From NCBI RefSeq assembly GCF_009371985.2, contig NZ_VIKU02000001.1, forward strand, positions 682,001-746,000: a stretch of 64,000 nt of DNA, given 5' to 3'. Every line of letters begins with the position of its first letter. The first letter of the stretch is position 1. The notes below the pieces were generated by a model. It searched no databases, was not told where the DNA came from, and worked only from the letters and a program-made list of their open reading frames with translations. This DNA is from Pelagihabitans pacificus. Lineage in GTDB: Bacteria; Bacteroidota; Bacteroidia; Flavobacteriales; Flavobacteriaceae. Below, one piece after another: positions 63,499 through 64,000 of the stretch. A program made the position numbers and the translations under genes.

Positions 63499-64000
63499 CT
63501 ACTGAAGCTTGAAGGTAATTGGGATACTGAAAGGTACCCGTACCGCTCTTCCCCGTTGCTTGCCCGGTGTCATCTTAGGAAGTTTTCCGATGATTCTGGC
63601 AGCCTCTTTTTCCAAGTTCTTGTCCGGACCACGCATTCTGATATTTCCGATACTACCGTCTTTCTGGATAACGAACATTACGCTTACCCGGCCTTGAACA
63701 CCCATTTCTTGAGCTATTTCAGGATAACGGAAGTTTTTGCTGATGTGCTTTTGCATCATGCTCTGAAAGCAAGCCCTTTTATCGCTTTCCCCCTCACAGC
63801 CGGGAAAAATCGGTACATCCTCGATAACTGCAAAAGGTACGTCTACATCCTCTTCGACTTCTTCTACCTCAACGTCATCTATCTCAACAATTTCTTCTTC
63901 CTGACTCGTCTCGGTAGACTCGATTACGGTTTCCTCTACTTCTTCTTCATCCTCGACAACCTCAATAATCTCCGGGGCAGCCGGAGGTGGTGGTGGTGGA
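63499..64000 (-). CDS. TonB family energy transducer (N-terminus beyond the window)
   Basis: The open frame runs off the right edge; 166 codons are visible. It contains a proline-rich spacer (PPPPPP), a long acidic stretch (about 50 residues, EEE/VED repeats), and a C-terminal TonB domain (VSVMFVIQKDGSIGNIRM; VPFSIPITFKLQ). TonB passes proton-motive force to outer-membrane receptors. A short frame of 86 codons starting at 63759 is only its C-terminal part. Confidence 0.93.
   Translation of the reverse strand, partial: PPPPPPAAPEIIEVVEDEEEVEETVIESTETSQEEEIVEIDDVEVEEVEEDVDVPFAVIEDVPIFPGCEGESDKRACFQSMMQKHISKNFRYPEIAQEMGVQGRVSVMFVIQKDGSIGNIRMRGPDKNLEKEAARIIGKLPKMTPGKQRGRAVRVPFSIPITFKLQ

Noticed and set aside
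1-64000. CRISPR arrays, complete insertion sequences, rRNA operons
   Set aside because: Read for and not seen; only one non-coding hairpin repeat (21813-21961) is mobile-element-like.

Overview
The window is a chromosomal segment of a member of the Flavobacteriaceae (phylum Bacteroidetes), probably marine. The signs are: two type IX secretion PorP/SprF proteins and a giant secreted protein with a type B sorting domain; Bacteroidetes promoters of the TAnnTTTG type; weak or absent Shine-Dalgarno sites; a FolK-deoxynucleoside kinase fusion; a GH3-family enzyme next to DUF2797; and split cytochrome oxidase genes with DUF420 and SCO partners. No rRNA, CRISPR array or complete transposon was seen.

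Layout. 1-13.3 kb is core and housekeeping: a truncated membrane regulator, GH3, DUF2797, an AsmA-like protein, a queuosine-precursor transporter, SppA, FolK-dNK, a TrmH-type methyltransferase and MutS. tRNA-Gly(GCC) and tRNA-Leu(UAA) follow. From 13.6 to 24 kb the sequence is accessory in character. It starts with a divergent phytanoyl-CoA dioxygenase/AraC pair, which lies between tRNA-Leu and an imperfect copy of that tRNA's 3' end. A membrane-bound Cache-LytTR regulator comes next, then two paralogous operons. Operon 1 is cytochrome c lipoprotein, YceI, OB-fold protein, DUF5777 barrel and a heavy-metal-domain protein. Operon 2 is a tandem-cupredoxin lipoprotein, OB-fold lipoprotein, YceI and DUF5777 barrel. 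24-41 kb holds SanA, an atypical Nramp protein, the adhesin/SprF/OmpA triplet, FabD, a gamma carbonic anhydrase-like protein, a LytTR two-component pair, a VWA lipoprotein and a second SprF. 40.5-46.5 kb holds NifU, dodecin, YyaL, MscS and two tandem unknown secreted paralogues. 46.5-57 kb is TsaB and a large tripartite ABC export cluster (TolC, two adaptors, four permeases, one ATPase). 57-62.4 kb is a cytochrome oxidase assembly cluster (CyoE, two subunit III proteins, subunit IV, a SCO-like protein, SCO, DUF420). The window ends with a broken metallo-beta-lactamase-fold gene and the C-terminal part of a TonB protein.

The most interesting part is 16.2-23.9 kb. The two operons share three protein families but carry different redox proteins, heme c in one and two type-1 copper domains in the other. 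Upstream of each lies the same promoter layout: two TTCCC boxes exactly 20 bp apart, the second extended to TTCCCTTTCAC, an AGGTT box at the same offset, and a TATTTG element 42 bp after the second TTCCC. A LytTR regulator with an extracytoplasmic Cache domain is divergently transcribed next to the first operon and is the obvious candidate to bind these boxes. This looks like one regulated envelope redox system with two alternative outputs. The function is inferred; the repeats, spacings and gene order are read directly from the sequence.
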